A program made the position numbers and the translations under genes. A model generated the notes under the pieces. It made no database searches, was not told the origin of the DNA, and was given only the letters and a program-made list of their open reading frames with translations. Of a DNA stretch of 64,000 nt, positions 18,042-31,111 are shown piece after piece. Source of the stretch: Botryococcus braunii (Eukaryota; Chlorophyta; Trebouxiophyceae); assembly GCA_002005505.1 (NCBI GenBank), contig KV908427.1, positions 372,122 to 436,121 of the forward strand, read 5' to 3'. Position 1 is the first letter of the stretch. Every line of letters begins with the position of its first letter.

Positions 18042-21000
18042 ATGGTTTCCACCTGTCCTGCAGTCCAGTATGGGATCCCTGTATTGCACGACGTGGGGAA
18101 TCTTCAGGACTTTTTCTCTAGCTGTTGCCATAGTTTCATGACCCATTACGTGGATGGGCATGGTGTATGTAGGAAGTTTCAGACATCACCCCCTGACAGG
18201 TACCTAGCTAGTCCTGATGTTCAGTGTAAGAGTGATGCAGCCTCCTCTTTTCCTGCAAGTACGTCTCATGTTGTATTGTTTTGTCAGAGTAGTGACAGAG
18301 CGTGTGCTGTCAGCCAACTTGTAACCCACTTACTCCCTGGTACTAGATTGACTGTGCTCTCTGGTCCGAGCGATTGTGGACAGGTGTTGGAAGGGGCTAC
18401 TGGGCAGCAATCCCATGATGTCTTGCTTTCGGGCCCTGTGTTGACTGCTTTGGGCATTACTTCCACCGTTCAGAGCTCGCCCCACTGCTACTCATCAGGC
18501 TTGCCCTTGTTTCGTTGCTTTGTGCAGACTGGTTGTTTGAGTGTGAAGCAAAAACCCCTGCCAGCAACTTCTTTTGACTCTTTTGTGCAGTTAAACACTA
18601 GCCATACTGTGAATGGTCCTGATCTTTCCTCTACGTGCATTGAATTTGAGGGAATTCTTGCTGGTAGACCTGTCAGGATTTTGTTAGACAGTGGGGCCTC
18701 TGCAAACTTTATTGATAATAAACTTGTGCAGGAGCTTGCCCTTCCCACTGCTTCTTTAAGTTCACATGTTGCTATTCGTGTTGCTGATGGTAGGACCTCT
18801 ATAGTAGAGAGTAGTGTGACAATTGACCTGACTGTGGGGTCTCTGGATTTTGGAGTCACGTGTCTCCCCACAGAGTTGGCATACTATGACCTTGTTTTAG
18901 GGAAACCTTGGTTGACTGTGTTTAATCCGGTTGTAAATTGGAAGCTAAATGCAGTGTCATTGATTCATTCTGATAGGACACATGTACTTGTGGGCTGCCA
19001 AAGGTCAGGTGTACCTGAGTATGTGATCTCCTCCATAGAAGTGGAAGAGTTGGTCCAGTTGGGTGATCAAATGTATCTGATTCAGCTTAATGCAGTGACC
19101 GAACCCTCCTTAAATACTATACATATAACGTACCAGAGTTGGAGCAGCTTCTGCAAGAATTTCAAGATGTCCTTTCAGGACTGCCTCAGGGCCTGCCTCC
19201 CTCTCGTGCTGGAGACCACTATATTAGATTGGAGCCGGGCGCAGTTCCTCCAGCCTCCCGCATTTATCCACTGTCCGGAGCCCAGCTTGCTGAGCTTCGT
19301 GCACAGTTGCAGGAGCTCCTGGAGAGGGGCTTCATCCGCCCATCGACTTCCCCTTTTGGTGCACCTATCCTGTTCGTACCGAAGAAGGATGGTGGTTGGC
19401 GTTTGTGTATTGACTATAGAGCCTTGAACACGGTTACAGTGGGAAATCAACACCCTTTACCTAGGATTGATGAAATGTTTGAGCAGTTGCATGGAAGTTG
19501 TGTGTTTTCTAAGCTTGACCTTGCCTCTGGCTACCACCAGATTCGTATGCATGAGGATAGCATAGAAAAGACTGCTTTTAAAACCCGTTATGGTCATTAT
19601 GAGTTCACTGTTATGCCTTTTGGGTTAACTAATGCTCCTGCCACTTTTCAATCTGTTATGAATACTATCCTGGCTCCCTTTCTGGATAGGTTTGTGTTGG
19701 TTTACCTGGATGACATCCTGATATATTCTAAGTCTGTTGAAGAACACATGGAGCACTTAAATATTATCCTGTCAGTGCTTAGGGAACATAAATTCTATTG
19801 TAAAAGATCTAAATGTGAGTTTGTTTCTAAGCAGGTGGAATACTTGGGACACTTGTTGACACCCCAAGGGATTATGGTGGATCCGAGGAAGGTTGCAGCC
19901 ATCCGGGACTGGCCCACTCCCTTAAATGTGTCACAGTTGAGAGGTTTCTTAGGCTTGACTCAATACTATGATACATTTATAGATCACTTTGCAGATGTTG
20001 CATTTCCCCTTACTGAGCTATTGAAGAAGGATGTGACCTAGGCTTGGGAGGGACCTCAAGCCCAAGCCTTCATTGCATTGAAGGATCTTGTGTCCTCTCC
20101 TCCATGTTTGTTAATGCCAGACTTAGACAAACCGTTTGTGATACATGTAGATGCCTCAGGCTTTGCTGTGGGTGCTGTTTTGCAGCAGGATCAAGGACAG
20201 GGTCTGCAGCCTGTCGCTTTTGAGTCCAGGAAACTCCAGCCCCCTGAGAGGAAATTGGCCCCGTATGACAGAGAATTATTGGCTCTTGTTCATGCTTTGC
20301 TTAAATGGAAACATTTGCTGTTGGGTGCTAAATTTACAGTTCACACTGATCAGCAGGCTTTAAAGTACTTACTGACTGCTCCTGTTAGGACTAGTAGGCA
20401 GGAACGTTGGCTCACTGAGATTATGAGGTTTATGCCTGATATAAAGTATGTTAAAGGCACTGATAATGTGGTTGCAGATGTTTTGTCTAGGCGTGTTGAC
20501 CTTGCAGTGATGCATGTCTCCTCTGTTGCTGTCTCTTCTCTCCTACAAGAGATTGCCTTGCTTTGTGTTTCTGATCCCACAGTTGCTACACTTGTGGATG
20601 AAGGTGTTTTGGTATTGAGGGACTCTGTACCTTATTTTGTGCAGTCAGGGAAGGTCTATGTACCTCATGCATTGAGAGAGAAGGTGCTGAGAGAGTGCCA
20701 TACCACACCCTTTTCTGGCCATCTTGGTATTAACAAGATGTATGAGCTAGTGTGCAGGGAGTTTTGGTGGCCACGTCTCAGCTCATCAGTCAGGGACTTT
20801 TGCAGGTCTTGTGACACCTGCCAGTGCACTAAAGGGACTGGAGCCGTACCTTATGGTTTGCTTCAGCCACTGCCCATTCCAGATGGACCTTGGCAGAGCG
20901 TTTCCCTTGATTTAGTGACTGATTTACCTGTCTGTTGTGGGTTTGACTCTATTGTGGTATTTGTGGATGGGTTTTCTAAGTTGTGTGTCTTGGCTGCATG

Positions 21001-21943
21001 CACTAAAACCATCACTGCACCTCAACTTGCACAACTGTTTGTAGACAGGGTCTTTGTGAGATTTGGAATGCCTACCTCCATTGTGAGTGATAGAGATCCG
21101 AGGTTCACTAGCCATTTTTGGAAGGCCTTTGTTAAATTATTGGGTACTGAGATTGCTATGTCTACTGCTTACCACCCTCAGACAGACGGGCAGACAGAGA
21201 GAATGAATCGGACCATGGAAGACATGTTAAGAGGGTTTATGGGGCCGAGACAGGATGACTGGTGCAAGTATTTAAGCATGGTGGAGTTTGCTTACAATAA
21301 CTCTCTCCAGGCTTCCACACTGCAGACACCCTTCTTCCTGAATCACGGGCGCCATCCCCTTACTCCCTTGTCTTCTGCTGTTCCTTCACGTTCTGCAAAT
21401 CCTGCTGTGTCTGAGTGGGTTGAGGGGCTGCAGACTGCCTTGAAAAGTGCCAAGTCTAACCTTGCCTCTACACAGCAACGGCAGAAGTCTTATGCAGATA
21501 GAAAGAGACGAGACCACCCTTTCAAGGTGGGGGACCAGGTGTTGCTGGCTGCAAGGAAGAACCAGCTTTCACTTGGGCTCTCGTCAAAACTATCAGCTAA
21601 GTATTTTGGGCCCTTTACTATTGCTGCAGCAGTTGGTACTCGTGCTTTTAGACTTATCTTGCCTGAGACTGTGAACATTCATCCTGTGTTTCATGTTTCC
21701 CAGTTGAAGCCTTATGTGTCTTCATCTTCACCAGTGACCGTTACTTCACCTCCTCCTTTGTATGCAGATAAGCGTGGCGGCGTTTATGAAGTTGAGGCCA
21801 TCATTGCTAAAAAGAGAGTTGGAAAGTCTTGGCGGTACTTGGTCAAATGGATGGGCCATGATGAGACTGAGAACACTTGGGAGCCCCTTGCCCATGTTCG
21901 CCACTTGGCAGACGACGTGGCAGCTGCCCCAGTCCTTTCTTAA
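18042..21943 (+). pseudogene. Gypsy G2 pol: PR-RT-RNaseH-IN-chromodomain
   Basis: Protease has RILLDSGASANFID near 18680. A one-base frame change near 19110 separates it from RT, which has [41 protein letters not shown] and catalytic VYLDDILIY at about 19700. A TAG at 20039-20041 replaces a probable Trp codon before RNase H (FVIHVDASGFAVGAVL). Integrase has the HHCC zinc finger (HLGIN...CDTCQCTK), SLDLVTDLP, VSDRDPRFTSHFW and TAYHPQTDGQTERMNRT. The C-terminus carries a canonical chromodomain: VYEVEAIIAKKRVGKSWRYL, VKWMGHDETENTWEP. Except for two lesions it would be a complete chromoviral pol. Confidence 0.95.
21778..21915 (+). other. Chromodomain at the G2 integrase C-terminus
   Basis: Encodes YEVEAIIAKKR, YLVKWMGHDETENTWEP and a closing helix HVRHLADDV. 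This is the classic chromodomain fold signature, in which aromatic-cage type residues Y, W and W are visible. In chromoviruses it directs integration to heterochromatin with methylated histone H3. Confidence 0.9.
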
Positions 21944-22680
21944 GTCCCACTTGCGGGCATCCCTTGTTGAGCCACTTGCGGCCTTGAGACTTTTCCAGCC
22001 ATTTGCGGCTGATGACCCTTGGACTTCGACAGCCAGCTTGGATCTGGGAGGGAGGGAGGGTGGAAGGGTCTGGGAGGGAGAGGGATCATGAATTGGGTTG
22101 CATGCATGTCTCTTATTTATATGCTTTGCATGGGTTATGTTTCCTTGACCCACGGCTCCATTTTGTGATGCACTTGCTGTGGCAGTGTAGCTGCAAATTG
22201 TAGTTCCGTGTCTGCATGACTTGCTTTGATATCTTACCCATGAGATACACTATGTGGTAGTTAGCTGTGTATGGCTTGCTGCTCTAGACAATATGCCTTA
22301 TGCCTGTGCTGGAAAGCCACCTCAAGCGAAGGTTACACTGCAGTGCAGGGTAACTGGACCTAAGGTTTGGACAAGTGCTAGTGCTGACTCAACCTAATTG
22401 TTTCATCACTGGTGTGAGTGCTGTCTAGAGAGTTCGTCCCCTAAGTTAGAGGATCCGCCTTGCAGACGATAGTCCTTAGAATGTTAAGGTATTCGAGCAT
22501 TGAGCAGATGAGTCCCTCGTCTGTGTCGTGCTAACTTGCTTTGTGGACTTCATCCTCTGACTTGGTGGTTTGGTAACTATAGGAGGTGTGATTATCTATA
22601 CTTGCAGTAAGCAGGGTTCGTGATACCCCTGTCTTACGTTTGTGGCCCCATTGCCATAAACACCATCTCATAGCTTATGC
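21944..22680 (+). other. Gypsy G2 3' untranslated region
   Basis: About 740 bp between the pol stop and the PPT. No coding pattern and nothing else recognised. G1's counterpart is not in the window. Confidence 0.7.
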
Positions 22681-22694
22681 CAAGGGGGAGGGCA
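22681..22694 (+). promoter_or_regulatory. G2 polypurine tract
   Basis: caagggggagggca immediately before the 3' LTR. Confidence 0.85.
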
Positions 22695-22956
22695 TGTAGC
22701 ATTTCCTAGGGTATAATGCTCTAGTATGGTCCTTGGCATTGCTCTATGACTTGCCATGTGATCTAGATTCACGGTACAACCTCGCTCAGGTAGTCGCTCG
22801 GTTGCCCGACTATACGTCCGTGGCAGTACGGTGTACATCCGACCCTGGATGGGATTAAGGGCGAGCCTGTGAATCAATCATGTAACACTCTTTCCGTTCA
22901 CACCACGAACTGTCTCACTGTCTCATCCAAATCTCTTCCGCTTAGTTATTGCTACA
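22695..22956 (+). repeat. Gypsy G2 3' LTR
   Basis: 262 bp, apparently the same as the 5' LTR, followed by the target duplication CAGAC. Confidence 0.95.
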
Positions 22957-22961
22957 CAGAC

Positions 22962-24964
22962 TGAGATGTATTTGCGTGCATCTGATGTCTGCTCGGTCTG
23001 TCGAAGTGGCAACGATGTTTTTGAGGGGAAAGGCTCTTGACTGGTGGACAGGGCAGTTCAACTTGATTGCCTCAGGGAGTTTACCTGCTTTTGGGGCGTG
23101 GGATGAGTTTGTGGTTGCTCTGACAGCTGCTTTCAGGCCTGTGGAACTACATAAGAGGCACTAGGAACAGTTGCTGAGCTTGTCACAGGGAAAGACTGAT
23201 ATGAGAACATACATAGCAACATTTAATGCTTTGAGAGCCAAGGTACCCAAGGCATTTGTAGAAAGACACGCTGTGTTACTTGTTTTTGCATGGCTACAGG
23301 GCTGATTTACAGAAAAGCATCTCCCTCCAGTATCCTAAGACCTTGGAGGATTATTTCAAGCACGCGGTTACTATATCTGACATACCAGGCCATTCCAGGA
23401 CACTGCACCCTACTCCTAAAGGTCCCCCTGACTCTTAGTCCCCAGGCCCGACAAAACCTGCCACGCAGACTTCCACGCATTGTGGCAAGACTGGTCACGC
23501 AGCTGAGCGTTGCTTCCAACTTCACCCAGAGCTCTGAAGGCAACGCAATAAATCAAATACAACTTGATTTGGGTTTCTTTTCTGGTATTACAGCAGTGCG
23601 AGTCCTGGTTCAGATGTCTGCCAACTGTTCAGCCATTCAGTATGGGATTCCTGTATGTATGAGGTTGGTAATCTGCAGGATTTCTTTCACAATTGTTGCC
23701 ATTCTAACACGTCCCATATTGTGGATGGGCATGGTTTGTGTAGAGAGTTTTAGACATCCCCCTCTGCCAGTGACTAAGCTAGTCATGTGTGCATGAATAA
23801 GAGAGATGCAGCTCCTCACCTTCCTTCTAGTGATGCTCATGTTGTTTTGTTTGTTGATAGTAATAACAGGGAGTGTACTGTTAGCCAGCTTTTTGCACAA
23901 TTACTACCAGGTACCAGATTGACTGTGCTCTCTTGCCCAAGTGATTGTGGACAGGTGCTGGAAGGGATTACTCAGCAACAAACTCATGATGTCTTGCTTT
24001 CCAGCCCTGTTTTGACTACACTGGGCATTACTTCCACCCTTCAGGATCCGCCCCACTGCTGTTCATCAGGCTTGCCCTTGTTTCGTTGCTTTGTGCAGAC
24101 TGGTTGTCTGAGTGTGAAGCAGAAACCCCTGCTAGCAACCTCTTTTGACTCTTTTGTGCAGCTAAACACGAGTCAGAGTGTGAACGGTCTTGACCTTTCT
24201 TTTATTTGCATTGAATTTGAGGGAATTCTTGCTGGTAGACCTGTCAGGATTTTGTTAGACAGTGGTGCCTCTGCAAACTTTATTGATGATATACTTGTGC
24301 AGGAGCTTGCCCTTCCCACTCTTCCTATGAGTTCACATATTACTATTCGTGTTGCTGATGGTAGGACTTCTATAATAGGGAGTAATGTGCCAATTGACCT
24401 GACTGTTGGGTCTCTGGATTTTGGAGTCACCTGTCTCCCCACAGAGTTGGCATACTATGACCTTGTTTTAGGGAAACCTTGGTTGACTCTATTTAATCCG
24501 GTTGTAAATTGGAAACTGAATGTTGTTTCATTGATTCATTCTGGTAAGACACATGTACTTGTGGGCTGCCAAAGGTCAGGTGTACCTGAGTATGTTGTCT
24601 CTTCCATGGAAGTGGAAGAGTTGGTTGAGTTGGGTGATCCAATGTATCTTATTCAGCTTAATGCAGTGACTGAACCCTCCTCAAACACTTATGCATATGA
24701 TGTGCCAAAGTTGGAGGAGCTTTTGCAGGAATTTAAAGCTGTCCTTTCAGGACTGCCTCAGGGCCTGCCTCCTTCTCCTGTTGGTGATCATCATATTAGA
24801 TAGGAGACGGACGCAACTCCTCCAGCCTCCCGCATTTATCCACTATCTGGAGCTCAGCTTGCTGAGCTTCGTGCACAGTTGCAGGAGCTCCTTGAGAGGG
24901 GATTCATCCGCCCATCACTTCCCCTTTTGGTGCACCCATTCTCTTTGTCCCAAAGAAGGATGGT
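22962..24964 (+). pseudogene. Gypsy G1 Gag C-terminus, protease and RT start
   Basis: Resumes G1 gag after G2: ARSVEVATMFLRGKALDWWTGQFNLIASG, then a TAG at 23162, MRTYIATFNALRAKVPKAFVERH, and a zinc knuckle remnant HCGKTGHAAERC whose first Cys is lost. Pol follows from about 23560, with the protease motif RILLDSGASANFID at about 24245 and VLGKPWLTLFNPVVNW. A TAG at 24801 and frame changes break it. The start of RT (LEERGFIRPS region, PKKDG) is reached before gypsy A cuts it at 24964. The rest of G1 is not seen in the window. Confidence 0.85.
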
Positions 24965-25442
24965 TGTAATAACTCAGCGGAATTTATAAGGAAGTAAGGC
25001 AGGAGGGGAGCAAGGAACGAGGCGCGACACGAGGTCCGTCACTTGGGGCAAGCAAGCGTTTACAAGAACCACCCCACCACACAGCTTACCCTTGTGGTTT
25101 CTCCAGTTCTGTCCTCTCGTGTTAATCTACTCGGCACGCGGGTTCCTAGCCAGGGGACGCCTATGATTCGGACTCGGCCCATGTACGACTTCTGTCCCTC
25201 TATCCTTCGTGAGAGCCCTAGATCGTCCACTCGCTGGCGTGCTAACGGTGACAACTATTGTCATCAAACACACGCAATGACGGAGTGCCAACTATGCATG
25301 GCGTAAGCAACCATCACCGACGGAAGGTGCTACTCTCGTTCGAGCGGCTAACCACGTGGCTCCCACGGGCGTGCAGTATGGCGCCAAAGGGCGTCTCCCG
25401 CAAATGTCCCGAAATGCTCGGAAATCCTCGCATTCCGTTACA
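24965..25442 (-). repeat. Gypsy A 3' LTR
   Basis: 478 bp; on the plus strand TGTAATAACTCAGCGGAATT...TTCCGTTACA. Close to the LTRs at 34499, 42961 and 52598. The five bases to its left, ATGGT, are the expected target copy; the partner is outside the window. Confidence 0.95.
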
Positions 25443-26459
25443 TTATCCCCCCCTTAGTCCTTTGCATGTCCTCATGCAAACCCACTCGAGGATTTTCACT
25501 GAGAAGAACAACCAGAGAAACCGGTAAACTGGACGGCCCAAACCTCCAACTGCCGTCTGACCCCTGCCGAATTGGTGGTTCATGGGGTCCCCACTTCCAA
25601 TGTATAATATCTCCAAGTAAACACTTCCTTGCCATTTATTTTTTTAATGGCTTTTCTAGGACACTAGGTAGACTTGCGTCTAATCTTATTCGAAGAACAA
25701 AACATGAAAAACAAGTGTGCCATATCCCAAGTCCAAGAGAACATAAAAATCTAATCCAAAAACATACAACACAAAAGAATAATTAAAGTGCTTAAGTCCA
25801 AAAAGTAGGGAACTTCCATGGAGAAGTTCCATGCTCCCAATGAGTCCCGTTCCCATAATGGATGATCCCAAGTCAACATACTGTACAAATCCGCATAAGG
25901 TACATATTCCAGTTCATGCCGAACGACTCGGGTTGCGTTGGCTCTGAACCATGATCCAAACGGAACAAACAAACAAACAAACAAACAAAGAAACAAAGTC
26001 CAACGTTCCCAAAAGTCCAAACAACACAAACTTTCAAGGTCCAAGATTTCAAGAGAGTCCAAGTCCCCCTATTGACATAGACAGTCCAAGACCTGCCAGT
26101 CACATAGAAGAATCCCCAATCCCTCTCCAATTTCCAAGTCCCCTACAGTCACATAGTCCACCAATCACCTAAAAAGTGCCCAGGATCCACAACTGATTGC
26201 TTGTGCTAGCAGGTGTACTCCTCCCCCACCTATCCAAAGCGTGCAGACTCCGGGCTGCAAAATGCCATGGTGTGTGACATCTGTCCACCCACACCGGAGT
26301 GGGCGACCCACTCCCAATCCCATCCCGAGGGGGTGCACACATTTGCAATCCTACCACCGGCTTGTCTGTGCAGATCCTTGCGTACCCGACAAGGACTCCC
26401 TCCTAAAGATAGCAAAAACAAGGTAACCGACCGGAGGAGCAGGCAGCAGGGGGAAGGCC
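25443..26459 (-). other. Gypsy A 3' UTR with PPT and AACA repeat
   Basis: Starts at the LTR with the complement of a purine tract (minus strand AAGGGGGGGATAA). About 1 kb without coding pattern separates it from the pol stop. An (AACA)n microsatellite lies at about 25965-25992. The gypsy B copy (34970-36000) is nearly the same. Confidence 0.8.
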
Positions 26460-29400
26460 TCAAACGGCCGTCTCGCCCCACTTGGGCGGGCCCAACTCCT
26501 GGTGACGGTGGTAGGCGTTGATGGTGTCCTTTGCGTGGTCGAACATGTCCAAGGGCTCCCAGTCGTCTCCGACGTCGTAACCTGACCACAGTACCCAGTA
26601 CTGGTAGGCTGGGGTACCGTCCGGGAAGTGGAGGGCCCGGTTCCCCTTCATCAAGGGACGGTGACCGAGGATGCCGTCCACGACGTACTCGGCATTCTCC
26701 GTGCCGTCATCGCCCTTGACCATGCGTGGTCCCGGCTGGTATTTGTAAATGCTGAGGCGGTCTGGGTTACGTGGCCCCTTGTAGAGGTCCACATATTCCA
26801 CGTTTATGCGTGGGTGAAACTTCAGGGCGGCGGGGACGTCCAGCTCAACAGAGTTGGGATGGACGGCAGTGACCCGGAAGGGTCCAATCCGGCGCCTGGC
26901 AAGCTTTAAGTACTTTTGCGACGTCAGGGCGGCTGGGAACTTCGTCCGAAGGAGAACAAGGTCCCCCTTCTTATAGATCACAGCCCGGCGGTGACGGTTC
27001 GCATGGGCCGCCTGCCGCTCCTGAGCTGCAGCCAAAAACTTCCGTGCAAGAGTAAGGGAGTCTTGCATCTTCCGGAGGAAAAGATCTCCCCGATCTGCTT
27101 TCCCCCCCTCCATGTGTCCCATAGCAAATGGAATGTTTGGATCCTGTCCATATGTCAAGCGGAACGGTGTGGTGTTGATCGAGGCTTGCCATGTATTGTT
27201 ATAGGCAAACTCTGCAACAGCCAGATGGTTTTCCCATTCTTTAGGCTTATCCCAAACATAATGTTTGAGGTAGTCCTAAAGAATCCTGTTAACCCGTTCC
27301 GTTTGTCCGTCAGATTGTGGGTGATAGGCTGTAGACCGTGCAGGTTTGCAGCCTGTTAAATTTAGGAGTATATCCATAAATTTACTCACAAACTTAGGAT
27401 CCCTATCCGACACAAGTTCCTCTGGAAATCCGTGGTATCTCCAGACTTTATCCCTTAGCAAAACTGCTACATCATATGAGTCAGCTTTTGTGGTGGTGGG
27501 CACAAAGTGAGCACACTTACTTAACCGGTCCACCACAACCCATATGGCATCATTCCCGTTTGCACTCCGTGGCAACCCCGTTATGAAATCCATGGAAATG
27601 CTTTGCCATTTCCTAGTCGGGATTTGCAAGGGGTGAAGGAGGCCTGCGGGCAACTTGTTTGAAGCTTTGACCCTTTGACAAGAATCACAGTAGGCAACAT
27701 ATTCCCGCACGTCCTCTGTCATTCCCGGCCACCACCATTCCCGTTTCACCTGTTCATACATCTTGGCAAAACCAGGGTGTCCCACATACAAAGGTTCATG
27801 CAATGCCTTGAGTATATCTTGTCTTAGGTTTCTCCCCACGACTCCTTCCCCATCCTTCACCTCATAATGCCCTGGGACATACTTTCGTCCCTCCTTCCCA
27901 TATTCCCATATCCCATTCCTGAAATGCACCTTCCTTCTGTTCGACCTCTTTCCCAACCACTCATCATCCATGTAAGCCCTCTTTACTAACTCTAGGAAGG
28001 GTTCACACGTGTCAAGCTGCTGGGTGACTCCGCTCGGGCGGGCCCTCCCGCCGGAGTCCATTGCGACCCGGGGCTTGACACTCCTGAGCTCGGGCTCCGC
28101 TGGCTCGACGTTGCGTCGGACCTGCCTGGCCGCGAGGATTGGGACCCTGGACAAGGCATCTGCGACGTTAGTCTTGCCTGGCTCCCAAACCCAGAGTATG
28201 TCAAACTCCTGCAATCGCTCAGCCCACCTAGCTCTTCTCGGGCTAAGTCCTGCCTGTTGTTGCAAAAAGGTATTACACTTATAGTCAGTGGTTACAGTGA
28301 CTGGTTTTCCTAACACATAACATCTCCATTCCTGTAGAGCATACACTACAGCCAGCAATTCCCTTTCCGTAGCAGAATAGTTATGCTCTGCACTATTCAG
28401 CTTTTTGATAAAGTATGCTACTACTTTCCCGTCCTGCATGAGAACTGCTCCCACCCCAAAATCACTTGCATCACATGTCACTTGGAATGGTTTCCGAAGA
28501 TCAGGTAGTGATAAGATAGGGGCCTCTACCAAAGCAGTCTTCAATGCTGAAAAAGATTCCTCCTGTTCCAATTCCCATTCCCATGCCCTCTTGCTGCTTG
28601 ACAACTTTGTTAAAGGAGCAGCGATGGCACTAAAGTCCTTGATAAACTTCCTGAAGTAGTTTGCAAGGCCCAGAAACCTACGGACATCCGTGGTGTTTTT
28701 GGGTACGGGCCATTCCTTGACTACTTCCACCTTTTGTGGGTCCACCTTTAATCCATCCCTTCCAATGATATGCCCCAAGTATCGAAGTTCAGAACGCATG
28801 AACTCACACTTGGGTAGCTTGGCAAAGAGTTGCTTCTCTCGCAAGCGAGCGAAGACTTTTTCCAAATGGACATAATGCATGTTTTCATCCTTGCTGAAAA
28901 TGAGCACATCATCCAAATAGACAACGACAAATCCCTCCCGAATGAAATCATGGAAGATTTCATTCATCAGCCGCTGAAAAGTGGCCGAAGCATTCGTTAA
29001 ACCAAAGGGGAGCACCAGAAACTCGTACAACCCAAATGGTGTTCTAAATGGTGTCTTTGGGATCTCTTCTTCTTTAAGCCGGACCTGATGGTATCCGCTC
29101 AATAAGTCCAGGCTTGAGAAGACCTTTGCTCCTTTGAGCCTATCAAGCAAATCATCAATCCGGGGCAAGGGGTACCTATCCGGAATGGTAATCTGGTTGA
29201 CAGCTCTATAATCAATTACCATCCTATAAGTTCCTTCCTTCTTTTTAACAAAAAGAACAGGAGATGCATAAGGTGAGTGACTGGGCCGGATGTGCCCTAA
29301 TCAGAGAAGCTCATTCACTGTTTTAGTACTCTCTTCCATTTCTAGAGAAGATAAACGATAAGCAGGCTTATTAGGAGGTACAGAGCCAGGTTGTATCCTG

Positions 29401-30572
29401 ATGGTGTGATACACCTGTCTGTGCGGTGGCAATCCTGGCAAACCTTGAGGAAACAAATCACTGTACTCCCTAAGGAGCACCCCCAATTGTTCCGGTTTGC
29501 CCTTCAACACCTCCTCCAGTCCCAAGGATCCCGTGAGCTTACCCGACGACGACGTTTGTTCCTCCTCCTCCTCCTCTATTATTCCCTCTTCCTCCCCCTC
29601 CACTGGGGGGTCCGAGAATAATTCCGGGACCGGCCCGCCCTGGGTACCCGGTCCCCTGGAGTTGGTTGATGAGGTGCCTGATTCGTCGTCGGAGGGATTT
29701 ACCTCGTTTCCCTCCTGGGATGATTCCCCCTCCTGCTCATCCCATGCATACTCTTCAGGTCTCATGACAACATTCAACAGACAAAGTCTCCATTGATCTA
29801 CTTTGTTCTTCCCCTTCCTCACTATGTTCATACCCCATTGCAACGTGCAGGGTAAGACTTTCCTGTGAGGGTCCAACGTTACCCACTTCCCTTGATGTTT
29901 TATTTGTGCTTTCCCAACCCCAACACTGACTGTGGCTTCCCTTGGAGACATCCAGTCTTGACCCAAAATGAGATCCACTCCCTCCATGATAGAATCACAT
30001 ACAAAGAAAGTATGGCGGGTGACTACCGAAGGGGTGAACCTAACACTAAGGTCAACCTTCCCCTTGGTTTCAGACAATGACCCATCTGCAAGGACTACTG
30101 TTGTTGCTTCCTTGTGATACCTAAGCCCTTGTAGTACTTTGCCTCGGACAAAAGAATGGGTAGCCCCAGTGTCCATGAGTGCACGAAACTCCATGCCTCG
30201 AACAGTAACGGCAAAAGTCAGGTTGAGTGGTGAGAGATTTCCCACATGCCCTACATGACAAGATGGTTGTGGCATGACACATGCAAGCACAAATGAAAAA
30301 GGAAGTATTCCTGCCTTGCCCGAGAACATGAATTGTTCATTCCTACATCCACGAGCAAGAACTTTTAGTTTGGCCTTTGTCCTGTACTCTAAGAAAAACC
30401 ACTTGCTTTTCCAGACTTTTTGACTAATAATAAAGCAGGCACCAAGGCTGGGATCATGTTTTCTCTTTGCAAAGAAATCATGCAAGCAAGCCTCTGCACA
30501 ATTTTTCTTAGGTACTACCAACTCGAAGGGTTCAGAGAGTGAAGACAAATAGGCCAAACAATGGGGATCCAT
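26460..30572 (-). pseudogene. Gypsy A pol: PR-RT-RNaseH-IN-chromo-like
   Basis: Starts MDPHCLAYLSSLSEPFELVV, an N-terminal region with no domain I recognise. Protease has [14 protein letters not shown] (near 30170). An acidic Glu/Ser linker follows, then RT with [50 protein letters not shown] and [10 protein letters not shown] (near 28915). RNase H has FQVTCDASDFGVGAVL, and integrase HPGFAKM...YCDSCQ, SMDFITGLP, VSDRDPKFVSKF and TAYHPQSDGQTERVN. The C-terminus has a chromodomain-like YWVLWSGYDVGDDWEPLDMF. Two nonsense codons break it: TGA near 29298 before RT and TAA near 27276 within integrase. Otherwise the reading is open. Confidence 0.95.
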
Positions 30573-31111
30573 GACCCTTGCGAGTCAAGTTTTGGGTTTC
30601 CCTTCCCTTTCCCCTTCCACTTCCCTCTTCCCTTTCCTTTCCTTGCCAATTACCTTGCCCTCCTTGAGGTGGTGGAAGCCCTCCTTGCACTAGTGCCACC
30701 ACTGGTGGGGCCTGTGGTGCAGAGGGAAAGTAACCCGGTTGAAAAACTGGTGGTTGGAACCCTCCCGCTTTAGCTTTAGCAGCCAACCACTCCCTTTTCA
30801 ACTGACATTGCCATGCTTCATGGCCCAACTGTTTGCAAAAGTAACACTCCCTATTAGCGGGGATGACCTTCCGAGAGTCCAACTTTCCTCCTTCCCTGGT
30901 GCACCAGGGGTCCTCCAACAGCTCCCAGAAGGGTGGTGACCCTTGAACTTCCTCTGGATATGAGCTGCACCAAGATTGGTGTGGAAGTTTGATAGTGTCC
31001 TCCTCTTGGGGACCTCCCTGTGCATCCCATGGCACTCTTGAAACCACCTTCATACTTGACCACAAAGGAGCACAGTCATCCAGGTCTTGAAGGTTCCCTG
31101 TCCGGGTTAAT
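30573..31111 (-). pseudogene. Gypsy A Gag C-terminus
   Basis: Contains the zinc knuckle CYFCKQLGHEAWQC followed by KREWLAAKAKAGGFQPPVFQPGY and a basic Lys/Gly tail. Single-base deletions shift the frame relative to the intact copy in gypsy E. Cut at 31111 by copia C2; the upstream part is at 52288-52597. Confidence 0.85.

Larger units (their letters stand above)
17108..22956 (+). mobile_element. Gypsy G2 (chromovirus), young but defective
   Basis: A 5.85 kb element with 262 bp LTRs and 5 bp target duplication CAGAC (17103-17107 and 22957-22961). I see no difference between the two LTRs. Despite that recent insertion, gag carries a large internal deletion and a frameshift, and pol carries a frameshift and a nonsense codon. 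It belongs to the same family as its host element G1. Confidence 0.95.
24965..31111 (-). mobile_element. Gypsy A, 3' part (family 1)
   Basis: Minus-strand gypsy element inserted in G1 pol. This block holds its 3' LTR, 3' UTR, pol and the end of gag. It is cut at 31111 by copia C2 (TSD TTAAT) and continues at 52288-52597 with more gag. Its 5' LTR would lie to the right of the window, beyond gypsy E. Same family as gypsy B and E. Confidence 0.9.

Noticed and set aside
28009..28284. Plus-strand ORFs opposite gypsy A and B pol (also 37549, 29497, 39088 and 35771)
   Set aside because: They mirror the minus-strand pol coding sequence; low-complexity Ser/Pro/Arg peptides, no independent motif.
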